Below are positions 10,700 to 23,000 of a DNA stretch of 64,000 nt, piece after piece (position 1 is the first letter of the stretch; each line of letters starts with the position of its first letter). A program made the position numbers and the translations under genes. Source of the stretch: Anisakis pegreffii (taxonomy: Eukaryota > Nematoda > Chromadorea > Rhabditida > Anisakidae); assembly GCA_035041965.1 (NCBI GenBank), contig JAPYMA010001582.1, positions 186,001 to 250,000 on the forward strand, in the 5' to 3' direction. Under the pieces are notes generated by a model that was not told where the DNA came from, searched no databases, and saw nothing but the letters and a program-made list of their open reading frames with translations.

Positions 10700-12360
10700 A
10701 ATTTCTGTGAATTGAAACATTCACGTGGTGTTTCATTGCGGAGCGTTTCATGTGCGGGGGAAATAACAATAGAGTGTACAAAATCGTCAGCGAGATCTTC
10801 AAGCACATCATATTAAAAGAGTAAAACATTAGGTTGAACCTGAGAGGACCTGCACAATAATCAACAATCGAATAGCTGGAATACAAAAATATCAACTCAA
10901 CTGCATCAGCAGCAATTTCCAACTGTCAACAATGCATCGCACAAAAGACAGCTCGTAAAAAATATCCTTCACAAAACGCAGTGAACTAATTCAACATTCA
11001 GAGATGAAATACAACAAACACAAAGAAACGCTTTTGAATTAAATCAAATACATTGAAAATAAAGCACTCGAATTGTAAGCCAAAATGATTGCAGCAAACA
11101 TTTCATAATTTGGAAGCACTCGAGTTAAACTCCAAAACCGCATCAAATAGAACACTGATTCATAGTTGATGTGAAAGAGTCTGCTTAGCTCTTCGTTCAG
11201 AATGAATTTAAATGGTTGAAATTGTGCATTCAATCGGTCGATATAATCACAGTTTAATCCTGTCACAATAATTTCGATGACAAAATCAATTTTCATTTCA
11301 ATTCTGTTATTGTTGAAAATGAACGCACTCCATGATGACTATACGCATGACCATTTATTCGCACGAGCATGCAAATAAACACCATTTCTGATGAATCATC
11401 CACAAAATTTCACTTGAATACTTCACTGAATGTTTTTTGTCTGGTTGACTAACTGTTGAGTAATTGTAAAGGAATGAATTGTTAGTTCTGCTCTGAAAAC
11501 AGCGAACTATCGCTGAAATTATTAAAATTGATAAGTGTCATCGTTTACGATTGCAAACGTAAAGTAAACAAATGCAGTATCATTTTCGAATGGCACTTGG
11601 TTTTCTTGGCAATTATTTTTATCAGTACAACTCTCTTCACCATATCTGGTGAAGAAAGTTCCCTTAAGTCCACAAATTATGCATTTTCAACTGAGATATT
11701 GGTCTCACTGATCGCAAATTTGTTTCGGATGGTAAAAAGAAACTGACATTGTATTATTTTTAGGGCTTTGACACAGTATAACATCGCAGAAGGTGCAAAT
11801 CAAAACTTCCTCAAGGATCTAGTGCATTTTTGGAGTCACAAGTGAAATTGACACCATTCAATTGTTTATTGACAAGGCTGTGCAAATAGAATATCAAAGC
11901 AAACCCAAATGAACACAGACACAATCTACGGGGCAAAATGAGGTTGGGAAGGCAAAGCAAAGAAAATTCGAAAACGTGACATAGATCAGGTAATGAGGGA
12001 AAAACCGGTTCTCATCATAACAACAGATTACTTTTGTTGTCGGTTTTGTTTAGAAGTGATACAATGCGATTTCATGCCTCCTCCCCATTGACTCTGTGCT
12101 TTCATAGTTCTAGGCACATCTTCTGAGCGATCAGACAGACAAAACGGTATTGAGGGAGCCGAAAGATCAGTGTTGTTGGAACTCATTGGTATATCCCTCA
12201 TCATGTTTCCAAAATACGCCTTCTTCGATGAGCATTCTCTCAGCCCGTGCACCCTTTAAGTGTCCATGCATCTACTTCATGCATCCTTCACAAATGTTGC
12301 GTCAAGAAGCGATCTTGACAATGAGAATAATCCCGCAACTTCACTTTCCATATGATCTGC
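10700..12360. other. Region upstream of the lipase gene, no gene seen
   Basis: Long frames on the minus strand (10491-10922, 11039-11296) are the lipase exon extended into its 5' flank and AT-rich noise. A plus-strand frame at 11528-11746 contains a hydrophobic stretch but starts without ATG. A minus-strand frame at 12028-12252 could not be joined in phase to the ORF at 12368-12610. Confidence 0.35.
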
Positions 12361-12367
12361 CTCATGA

Positions 12368-12610
12368 TCAATCAGTATATTGCATTTTGTAGGATTTCTC
12401 TCCTATCTGGATCATCGAACCTCCGATAGAAATTGTGCTATCTTGATGGATTTGACAATTTTTGATGTTAGAAGCCCATCGAACCATGAAACTTAGACCG
12501 CCTGCACGTAAATGCTGTCTGATAGCTGCAATCAGTTCAGAGCAGATTATCGAATGAGCACGTTCAACATGGCAATCCAACTGCTTGTGTTGTCGCTTGT
12601 GAGATGCCAT
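12368..12610 (-). CDS. Orphan 80-residue ORF with ATG start
   Basis: The ORF begins MASHKRQHKQLDCHVERAHS and continues IICSELIAAIRQHLRAGG and FMVRWASNIKN, ending IGEKSYKMQYTD. The first half is basic and likely helical, and the composition is more protein-like than the surrounding AT-rich frames. It lies on the same strand as the kinase gene, about 650 bases beyond its stop codon. There is no signal peptide, no membrane segment and no recognised family. It may be a single-exon gene or the first exon of one: a GGAG|GTTCGA donor is available, but no matching downstream exon was found. Confidence 0.35.
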   Translation of the reverse strand: MASHKRQHKQLDCHVERAHSIICSELIAAIRQHLRAGGLSFMVRWASNIKNCQIHQDSTISIGGSMIQIGEKSYKMQYTD

Positions 12611-13255
12611 TGAGTGAGTTTGAATGAATACTTCATTAGTACAGTAAAATATGTGGAAGTGTTTATCTTTTTGTTGAATATCTACATTTTACACGTAAGT
12701 GCACACAAACCATCACCAAATATATCCCGTTGTATTCATATCAATCATGTGGCTGGTCGTTTTCGCAGTAATGACGACGGCTATTATCAATGATCGAAAT
12801 CTGCTATCTGTAGTCATTTTTACACTCCCGAAAGGATCTTCTAACAGTTTAAACCAGGGCCAGACAGTGATTGTTTGAACCAGAGGAGCCAGATTGATCT
12901 GCGTGAAAAATGAGAAATTGTTAAATGATGGTTTGAAAGTCCTCACCGACTGGGTAGATGGGTTAAATCGTTTTTAAACAGCCCCAATCAGTTGTGAAAA
13001 GAGTACGAATGCTTAAGTGCGCATATGCATAGACTTGGTGGGAACAAAATTATAGATGTATTGTTTGAATTTCTAATGACAGCAGATATATTTATGTACA
13101 ATCAGAAACAGAGGCACAATATACAGGTAAAGTGGTCAAGAAATCACTGGACTATCGAAGATCAAATGCAGAAATGCAGAAACAACAACAATAATATCAT
13201 CATCATCATCATGAGGCGAATTTGGATATTTTGAGATTCAAACAATCCGTCGTAA

Positions 13256-16200
13256 TCAATCCTGCCAATCATACGGTTCATCCGCTTTAATGCCGTTATT
13301 TTTCATCGCCAACTGTATCAGTTGTTTCAAAAACCCGTAGTCAGGCTGACTCTGGTAATTGAGACTGTCGATATAATTCAAAATACGACGAAATTCAACC
13401 TGAAATATTGAAAATTAAAATGACCAAAGTGTTGAATTATTTAAAGTGAGTTTTCAATGAAATCGATAAGGAGGAGCAAGCTCATGAGGTCAACAACCAT
13501 CGTGTTTTCTTCGCTTGATTAATAATGGGAATTCTTAAAATTGATGTGGGATTTTGAAGTATGACGGATATGATGCTGAAGCCAAGATGCTCAAGCACTT
13601 TTCATATCGATCAATCAAAGACGAGATCAATCAAAGTCGAAAATTTCCCAATTGTTGCCTACAGATCATCCATATGCCACTAGTTTTCATTTAGATCACT
13701 CAAAATCCATCCATATAGAGCAAAATCAACCGAATTTAGCATATTTTTGTTACAGAGATCATTAACTGATCTCAGTACTTATGCTAGTCCCTATATAACA
13801 AAAAAATTGTTCACAGTCCTATCGGGAATGATTGAAATAATCACTGATTACTCATTGAAAACATATTGACAATGAGAATATTGAAAGCACATTGGAGGTT
13901 TAGCATTCAGTTCATGATAAGTACATATTTAGTGAAAAATAATTAAGCAATGGCTTATTTTCTGGTTTATCTGATGCTTTTTTGTTCTTGAAAGCGTACA
14001 ATATAACGATGCTGAGTTGAAAAAAATTAGTGGTGATATAATATTGGCAAGGGACTTTGATGAAGGTATCAGTAAGGAAATAGGATAACTTTGAAATGAA
14101 ATCAAAAATCTATTTTCGAAAGAATTTCCGAATAATATATCACTGTTAACCTTAGGGCAGTGCTTGAGGAGTTTCTGCAGTCCGTCGTGGTTGCGACAAT
14201 TTTCTTTCATCTTTTTCACTTCATTTCGCTCCGAATGATGCAATTCAGTCCAAGGCAATTCACCTGATAATTTGAACGATCACTTTAACTAGATGATCTG
14301 TGGATGAGATCACCTTTTACTAATAGTATAAGCTGGTACAGATGCGTACAACTGAACAGCTCTAGGTTAAGATTGCTTAGAATTCAAATTCTGCAAATAT
14401 GGCATCAATTTCAGCAGACAGCTTGAGAACACTACAGGTGGTCGGTAGGTTACATAAGTTTTCCATCAATGCTGATTCAGTTCAAGCCAATCAAGCATAT
14501 GGTTTGCTGAACAAATAAATCAATTTCCGCACTTGAAATCATTTCAATTAACATGTAGAACCAAGACTCCAGGTCATCTCTCCTGGACTGCTCCTTCTCG
14601 TTGTGTGTTGTCAATGAGGCGTATCGTGTGGTACCTCTGCAATACTTTGGTTGATCATTCGATTACGCCATTCACATTCGCTCAAATTTTTTGGAATTGG
14701 GCCGTTCCGAACAATTAATTTCATTTCTAACTGCATACGTTTCATTTCTCCTAACAATTCGTGTAATAAAATTCCAATTCGGATTCAGTCTTAAATGAAT
14801 CGAGCAACTTCAAACAATGTAATGAAAGATGCGTGGCATGAATCATCATTATTGAATGAAACACTGCAAAGCAAAAAGTTCTTCAGAAATCCATCAAATA
14901 AATGGCGCGTGTAAGAAACGTAATGATTCATCAAGTCAATTGGTTCAATCATCATTTTCAGCTACAATTTTCGGTGCATTCAAAATTCGCCCCTGCTCAG
15001 GAGAGTTCTATCGGAATTATCAGGATTCGGCAAGCAAACCAAAAAGAAATCGAATTTGTCCGAATAAAACCTCAAGACAGTTGCAGTGAATTACCTGAAA
15101 GGCGCTCGATCTCGTGGAGGTTTTAATTCACCTTTAGAATTTCGAAATGATCGACATAGACCAAAATCAATGATATAAACATTCAACGGTCCCGTATTCT
15201 CACGATTGATAGCGAAATTCGACGCATGAAATGATAGCATTGTGAATTACATAAATTCGATCAATTCTTCTAGGCAAAGAATTAATTTCGCTTTCTTGAT
15301 TCGGTCCAGAGTAAGATGACCCCCGCATGTGCTCGGAAATTAATTAAAACTTCACGCTTTCACTTCTTCATTTGCGATTAGATGTTCAGTGAACATATGA
15401 TTCGACTCAGAAGTTCGGAGTTATAATGGAAACTAATTTGATGTTCGTGTAATTCTCAACTGTTGCTGTTGAATTTCCGTTGGAAATTAGCCGGCGTTAA
15501 AGTGAATGCTTGATTGGAACGCGAATAAAGTGGTACGAAGCCCGAGAAGTGTTCAATTAAGGCAATTTCGAGTGAACGATTCAATTGATTGTTTGTGCAG
15601 CGTTCACTCAAAGGATTCGAAGGAAGATCAAATGAACGATAAGAAAAAATTTGAAGGCATAAAAGCAATGAGGAAGGGAAGAAATATGGTGTTCGTCTCG
15701 AAGAAAAAGTCTTACTTTGACATCTCGATGAACGAAGCCAATTGAGTGCAGTTCCTCTAGCGCGGACAAGCACTGCAACCCCAAACGAAGTGCAGTTGAT
15801 AACGAGAAATGACACTCGACGAACATCGCACGTAACTTATGTAAATTATCGCCTAACTGTAAAATTAATTTGAGAAAACTTTCAGTTAGCAAAGAAACAA
15901 TTGAATTGGTTTTTTTTTTGAAATTTCATGAGCTGGGAATGATTCTTCTTGAAAGTTGGACGAAATCGGTCAAAATGAGGGTCAAGAAGTAAAACCTTTT
16001 CATTCCGATGTAAAGGACAATTTTAATAAATGATGCCTATGAATTCAGAAATGACATTCACGAAACCTCACTGATAACTAAAAACTTCAATGGGCTTGAC
16101 GAGAATTAAGAGCGTTTCGGACTGAACGTACGGCTCAGCCCGCAATTACATAGCATTCCATACCGTAAAGCGATATTCTACGAATTCTGCTTAATTTTTC

Positions 16201-17005
16201 ATGCTACTACTGAGTTCATCATAATTGTTTTGCTTCATCTTCGATTTCGAAGCAGTTCTATTTATGTCTTTCTATTTTCCCCTAATGAGTGTAATACGAA
16301 TAAATGAGAAACAAAGTAGAATTACTCGTTTTGACATAAAAATTTTGGTGGCACAAGAGAAATGCCACTTCGAATGAAACGGATAATTACCAATCCCATG
16401 GCGACAAATTTGAAATGTCCTTCGATTTTACCCCTATCCAACAACTCTGGAAAGTGTTGACAACCGTCTCGTTGTGCTCGACTCAGCACTTCATAATCCA
16501 TATGCAGACCATGAAAATGTGAATCACATACTTCCAATTTGCATGCGAAACGCTTTCCATCCGAATGCCTCAGCACCTGAACAATCTCAAACAATTATTT
16601 CTTTCAATTAAAATTCTATCACATTCAAAATGATCACTGATCGTGAATGTCTTCGTGAATCTTAAATGACATTCGAACATTCAAAGGTCTTTCATACTTT
16701 TCCAGCAGAATCTGCATTAAGTCTGCAGTCATTGCACATTGAAAGCAATATCCGTGAGATATCAATCAATCATGAAAAAATCTGCAGCAAAATCTGCCTG
16801 TGAGTGTTTTCGAAACAAAAACTGACTGATACAAATCGACGACCTCATAAACGGCTCCGTATCGGCCACGCGCAATCAGTTTGCCGATAGCAAACGCATG
16901 TTTCTTGCCTTGGATGAGGCAGTTCTTGTCCGGAAGACGGCTCTCCACATCCGAATCGTCACGTTTACAGCTACTTTCACGTGAATTGCCGAAGTCAATG
17001 GACAT
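13256..17005 (-). CDS. CK1-group protein kinase, TTBK-like (nematode TTBKL subfamily)
   Basis: Seven exons (17005-16823, 16576-16391, 15856-15716, 15225-15095, 14636-14533, 14263-14151, 13399-13256) sum to 334 codons, giving 333 residues. The kinase landmarks are a modified glycine loop IARGRYGAVY (near 44-53), the catalytic Lys in FACKLE (Lys74), GFVHRDVK with Asp168 and Lys170, ASNFAIN, IIDFGLCRSF (DFG at 190-192) and the CK1/TTBK signature FRGTTRYASLTTHNEKE, then DDLESWFYMLIEM and ELPWTEL. The catalytic residues are intact, so it should be an active Ser/Thr kinase. The short length and lack of a long tail match the nematode-expanded TTBK-like kinases, many of which are enriched in sperm (known of the family, not shown here). 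The odd point is the junction before residue 171: the required acceptor reads ATTTCAT rather than TTTCAG. The first exon probably follows an acceptor CTTGTCAG 16 bases upstream of the ATG. Confidence 0.92.
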
Positions 17006-20000
17006 CACACGAATGAGCAACTGACAAGTAAGTCTACATGAAAAACGGCTGTTGCTCACTTCGCTAGATGAATCGATACACATCAACAATGCGTAAACTC
17101 AAAGTCTCATCGTCCATCACGATAGCAATCGAATTCAGCGGTTACAAATCGCGTAGCAAGTGATAAATTATAAAACCATTAATGCGCAAAGCTGATCAAC
17201 CATACTTTATGCTCAAGCAGTCCGCTAAGAATAAATAAAAACGAGGAAAGAAATAATTTAAATAAGATTGATGAAAAACGAATACGTGAACATATCATCA
17301 AAATTGAGTCGACGAAATTAATGGAGATTACTAAAGTATCCCTTTAATTTGCTTACTAAAGTATTGCATTAATCGCGTTAGACATTGAGATGGATTTTGA
17401 TTAATATGAATTTAGGCGAGGAAGTTATCGTGGTCGATTTCGAAAGGATACTTTATTCGTCGCATAAAACAAGATCTTTTGAAAAAGTGCTAAGAAAACA
17501 ACGAAAACGATGAAAATACTGCATCATCGCATTCAAAGGATATCGGATATACGTCGTGTGCATAACAATACAGAATGAATGACTAGACGGACTGATGCAT
17601 TCACATCAGAGTAGCTCCCACTGAAGCTATCCTTTCCATTGAGACATTCAGTCACAAGATGAGGTTATTTGAGAGTGATTTGCTTGAAAACAACACCTGC
17701 TTAACGTTAGTTAGGTGTTTGTTTGAGAGCTAGGAAGCGCCGTATTTCATTCATCGAAAACAACAGCGGGGGTTCAACTCAAAATGAACGGATTATTGAG
17801 TGTTTTGAAAAACTGCTGAACAGAGAACGACTAGCGACTGAGCTTAATGATTATAAGCAGCCGCATTAATACTGACAGCAAATGAGATTCCACTGGATAT
17901 CACTGAATCATCTCAGCTAATATCTCGTCTAATCATGGCAAGTCCATTGAGTGCATAACACTCACAAATGATTCAGCCATATATCTCAAACTGATGAATT
18001 TCGCATCATTACTTTGAAACATTACTTCAAAAAGCTAAAATCGCAACCATCGTTGAAATAATTATGGCTTTCAACCAGTTGCATTCGTCCATATGCTCGC
18101 ATTAGAATGCTCTTAAAATAAGCTGCAAAAGTTACGAAGTGCAAAACGAACTAGAAGCGATCAACAATCGATGTATTGCCGTCGCTATTGATTAAGACCG
18201 CTAAACATAGCTAGTGACAAATGATGAATTGCCGTTTTTTGAAATAAACATATCTTCGAGTGCATCATCATCATATCCACTGAGCAGGCAGCTAGCTCAT
18301 CAGATAATATTGGCAGCTGAAGGATTCTTTCAATTGCGAAAGTCTTCTTTATCAAGATGACTCACTGCGTTCATCTTTTTAACTTGACACTGCTCAAATG
18401 TGATTCACACTTAGCTTTTTCCAATTTTTTCTCCCGGAGCAGAAACTTGCAACTAGAACATACACCCTTATCATCAGTGATATGCTGAGTGGATCAAATC
18501 GCATTATGAACTGCCCATATCATTGATTCGAAATCATTTTGATCCGAAATCGTGCACAAACACTCTTCAAAACTTTTCAATACCGAGTGTCGTTCGTATT
18601 TTTGACAGATTTGTGTGTTTCCATCCAAATGAACGTGTGCTATTAGGGATGAAATGGACCATTGCATAGGAGACCTACTTAACTTGCAATATCGCTAAAA
18701 TTCGTTAGATTTTATACTTTTAAGAGCTGAAAGATTAAGCGAATCACAGTTCGCTGTTTGAAAAATGCAATTCCATTTTTTTGCGCAGCGCTTTAATTGA
18801 ATCATTTATGAAAGTGCGAACTGATGGTGTAACACTTTTCAGCGAAAACGAGCGTGAAATAGTGATGTGATGACTTCTCAGCATCTATGCGCTCTTCAGC
18901 ATAAAGCGAGCAAACGCGGACCCAAACTGACTGAAGTGAAAACTTTTTTGGTGTTTATTGAAACAAAACAGATTGCAAGGGAAATAACGCAACGCATTGC
19001 AACTGAATTCATTCGTACAAGTGATGGCTCAAATTTCTCAAAGTACTTTGTTTTGTTAGGGAATATAGTGGTCTGCTAATAGAAATGCGTTCAACTTATC
19101 CATTGTCCCATTTTCCGACATTACACCCAAAAAGATCCATCTTAAACCAATAGGAGTAATTCATTGATTATTTAGAGCGCCAGTTCACCGAATCCATATC
19201 ATTTAGTGTTAAAAATGAGATCGAGAAGCCAGAAACTTCTAGTAACGTACTCCAGCTCAAACATGGTCTTAAATTTGAAAGTGGGATGAATTTCTTGCTT
19301 CAAGTCCAACTAAGCTTAAGAAGTGAGTAGAAGTTAACTGAATATGCGACAATATGTGTTGTCATAAAAGCAAGGTTCATTTCATTAATTCACTCATCGC
19401 AGTTAATTAATGTGGGATCATCGAAATCTCTCTTTGTCATGCATCGCAGTCTGACCGTGAGCAGAGAGCAATTATAAGTGAGTAAGAGTAATCACGCAAA
19501 GTCAATATTCGAAGATTGGAAAAATTGATCAAGGTTGATCAAAAGCAATAAGAAATTATTTAAACGGTTTCGGAATAGGAACCACGCAAAGTTTGTTGCA
19601 AACATTGGGAAATTCACTCATGCAGCTCAAACTCCTTGAAACACACAGTTCCATGTCAAATCACAGACATCCGACGGAGCCGTGGCAGATTAATTAGGGT
19701 TTCATCTAAGGCCTTCAAGCATCCCTGACGTTTCTGGGAGTTGCGAACATACAGCTAACTTTGGGAAGCTAGCGAGTGTAATTTTACCGTTGACCCAACG
19801 TAAGCACATCTTTAACGATTATCAATGATAGTGCATAAGTGGAATATTATGTCACTGTACCAAATATTCATGAAGCAATCACAAAACACGAAAAGAAGAC
19901 CCACTGAACTGAAGCTTTTCTAATCGCTATTCCTCGTTCGAAGAATAACAGACGACTAAATGTTGCTACAAGTTCAAAACATTCACAATTTCCGACAAAA

Positions 20001-23000
20001 GAGAATCGAATGCAAACATATCAACTGAATAGAAGTTGAACTGGATTAAAGTAAAGCTCTACTGGTAAATATTGATGCTAGAGCAATGAGGTAGAGCTCA
20101 TAACGAATCATTGCGGCAGTATTCGCCTCATTCAAATCAGCCGTTCAGATTTAAAAAAGTGAGTTTGAGAGTTTGCGAAGATCATTTATTGTTGCTGCAG
20201 CTAACCATTGCGATATCCCGTTATTCTGTTCCTTCTACTGGTAGGTAGGTTGTGCATGTTTGTTTTCATATTATATCGAACGTTCTCAATATTTTCATCA
20301 TCGAAAAGAAACGCTGATCGCTATGAATTGCGTCTTGAATAAACACACATGAATAGGAAAACGAACAAACAAATGAATAGAAAAACACTTAATAAGTAGC
20401 ACAAAATAATGCTGCTTTACCCTTGGTTCAATAAACAATCAAAGTATACCTACCTCACCGACAATTATAATTCTCTTTCAGACCATCTGGTATTGAGAGG
20501 AAGACTTGAAAAACATCTTATCGTTAGCAATCGAGAGTGATCGATGCAGATCAAAACTGTATTCGTCATATCTTCTGAGGTGATTGATTGAAGCATCGAC
20601 AAATAAAAAACATCATTTCAAAATCTCGTTCAGATCCCAATTTTTCGCGAGCCTGAAGTCTAGTCTGTGTGAACAAGGGATTTAAATCCCAGGATCTGTG
20701 TGCATCAATCCACGATAAAATTCTTTCAAACATAAGTTGCAAGTGATTTTAAGTGTTGTTTTACACTGACTCGAACCCAGATCAGAATTACGCAAGCAGC
20801 TGAGCGTACTTATTTAACATCTCAACGATCGTTAATCGCACACTCATGCGTATACTCAAGGGAATGTATACAATTAAGCTTAGCTGCAGACTGATTCAGC
20901 ATGTAATCAGTGAGGAATTATTTATTATAGTATGTTTGTTTGATAACATTTGAATTTGCTTCTTATGAAGCGTAACGTGAGACACATTGTAAAATTTCGT
21001 TGAATGAAGTCTCGCTATGAGCGGAATAAACAACGAATGCATTATGCGTTGACTTGTTTACAAATTTGTTACGAACTCGCTCGCTCCATATAAATCAAAA
21101 TTATCATCATCTACTTATAGCCTCATCAATTTATTGCAAAATTTATAGCGAGTAGGATGAAAGCGTCGTCCGATAACGATCAGTAGTCGTTTAAATAAAA
21201 AATAGTCTTTGGTCGCTTCATTATTTTCATCTCATTATGCGCGTTGAGAGAGCCGAAATGGCGTTGAAAATTGTGCTAATTTCATAATGATTAAGCCAAG
21301 TGAAAGAGTTATGCAAATGCTTTGATTCTTGACTTCAGTTGCAGCTCGTCGTCTGAATTATGAGGCTAATATTTGTGACTCGTCAGTGAATCAACGAGGC
21401 GTTTATCGAGGCGAGGCGTAAAGTTGATTATGGGACATTCGACTATTCATGAGTAAAAATAATCCAACCGTCTGTGAATAAACATCTATCTCTTGCTTGT
21501 TAACTGAAGTTAGCATCAGATAACAAACTCGTTAACTGAAGCGATAATCAATTCATGCAAATGACGATGCTGCTGCTGCTGATGATGATACAGGCTTGCA
21601 ATTATGCTTCTTCCTATAACACGATTTGTTTACAATCGTTTGCATCAGAAGCACTGCAAGTAATTGAATGGAGAGGTGGCGGCTGCATGTTCAGCTATTC
21701 AAGTGACGGTAATCGTCTGATTCCGCTTCTTCAATCTTTACAATCCCTCAGTCGACATTTCAACCGGAAATTTTTCCAGCTTCACATATCGCATTCGTTA
21801 TTCGCGATGAGTGCTTATTTCAGTTTGGTTCCTTGTAGCTTTTATGGTTTCCGTTCATCCAACATAGTGAATCGTTTGGCACTTGAGAAAAAATCCACGC
21901 CACTCTAATAAGCCATCGTATAGAATGCGATGAGTTTTATGCCCTCGTAAAACAGTGTTTATTCTCAGTTTATCACTCACTGAAATTCACCAGTGCAGAA
22001 ATTGCAACGGAGGAAATTCATATTATTCTCTTAACGACTTTGTTCGCCTCGAAATAGATGCTTTTCCAGGAAACAACCAGTTTAAAGTTGAATCCAACAA
22101 CATAAAAATGTTTCTCTAATCTCGCTGCACTCATTTTTAAAGATTTGATCCATTGAAATTTACGCAGATCAATGTGAAACAATAATGTCACGTAGTTGTT
22201 TAATCATTAACCTATGATCTTACAAGTAAATTAGCATTCATAAAATCACCGTCATTCAGAGTCATGAGATTTTCTGGTCTTTTGGTTGAAACAATGAATT
22301 GTTCAGATTAGTTCTCAGAAGATTGGTCGACGGAAGCCGCTGGAAAAGTGCGACTAGGCTTCAACAAACTCAATTAGCACTGAAGTATAGCTACAAGTGC
22401 GCGTTTTCCATTGAAGACAACATTTTCAAAATGCCAAAAACAGATTTTATCCTCAATATATATATATGTATTTACGTTTGCATTAGTCATGTACGCACCC
22501 TCGTACTATCAATATCTCCCTGTGAACACTTGACTTCAGTATGACCATCTATCTAATTATCCTTTCCTTTATTAATGTGCGCGTTGATCCGTAGCGGTGA
22601 TAATCGGAGTGGAGTACGACGGCAAATTACATCTGGGCTTACGCTTAGCCTGAGGTCAGTACCGACTACCCATCTGTTCGTATGATATCGACATCACGCC
22701 GGTGAAGTTAAATGTTCAGGATGTTTCTTAGATGCCCTAGCCCGGTATCCGGTATGAGCCTCACCATGAGTTTTTACCTAAATGTGATTCATCGTAGAAT
22801 CTCATTCTTGTTACTGCCGCTTCTAATACTATGTTCCTGTTCCACCATTCAACAATTATAGCATCTCATTAACCAGCAATTGCAATCTGAATTGTGCAAT
22901 CGATTCGAGATTCTTCATATGTGTCGTCTGACATTAAATTGCACTTCTTCAATAAATCTATAAGTGTGGATTTATTGTGCTCCTTTGCACTCCTTTCTAT

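Noticed and set aside
12028..12252. Minus-strand open frame as a second exon for the ORF at 12368-12610
   Set aside because: No donor and acceptor pair joins the two in phase without a stop.
14856..15815. Several plus-strand ORFs over 14856-15815
   Set aside because: They lie antisense to kinase exons and introns and lack coding character of their own.
20765..20790. Minus-strand GGGTTCGAGTC, resembling a tRNA B box
   Set aside because: The bases around the loop do not form the five-pair T stem and no acceptor stem or A box was found.
22585..22770. GC-richer patch, with a short frame (VAVIIGVEYDGKLHLG) vaguely like a proteasome beta N-terminus
   Set aside because: The frame is only about 20 codons, is stopped quickly, lacks the catalytic Thr and following motifs, and no neighbouring exon continues it. 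It was also checked for tRNA or 5S rRNA structure and none was found.
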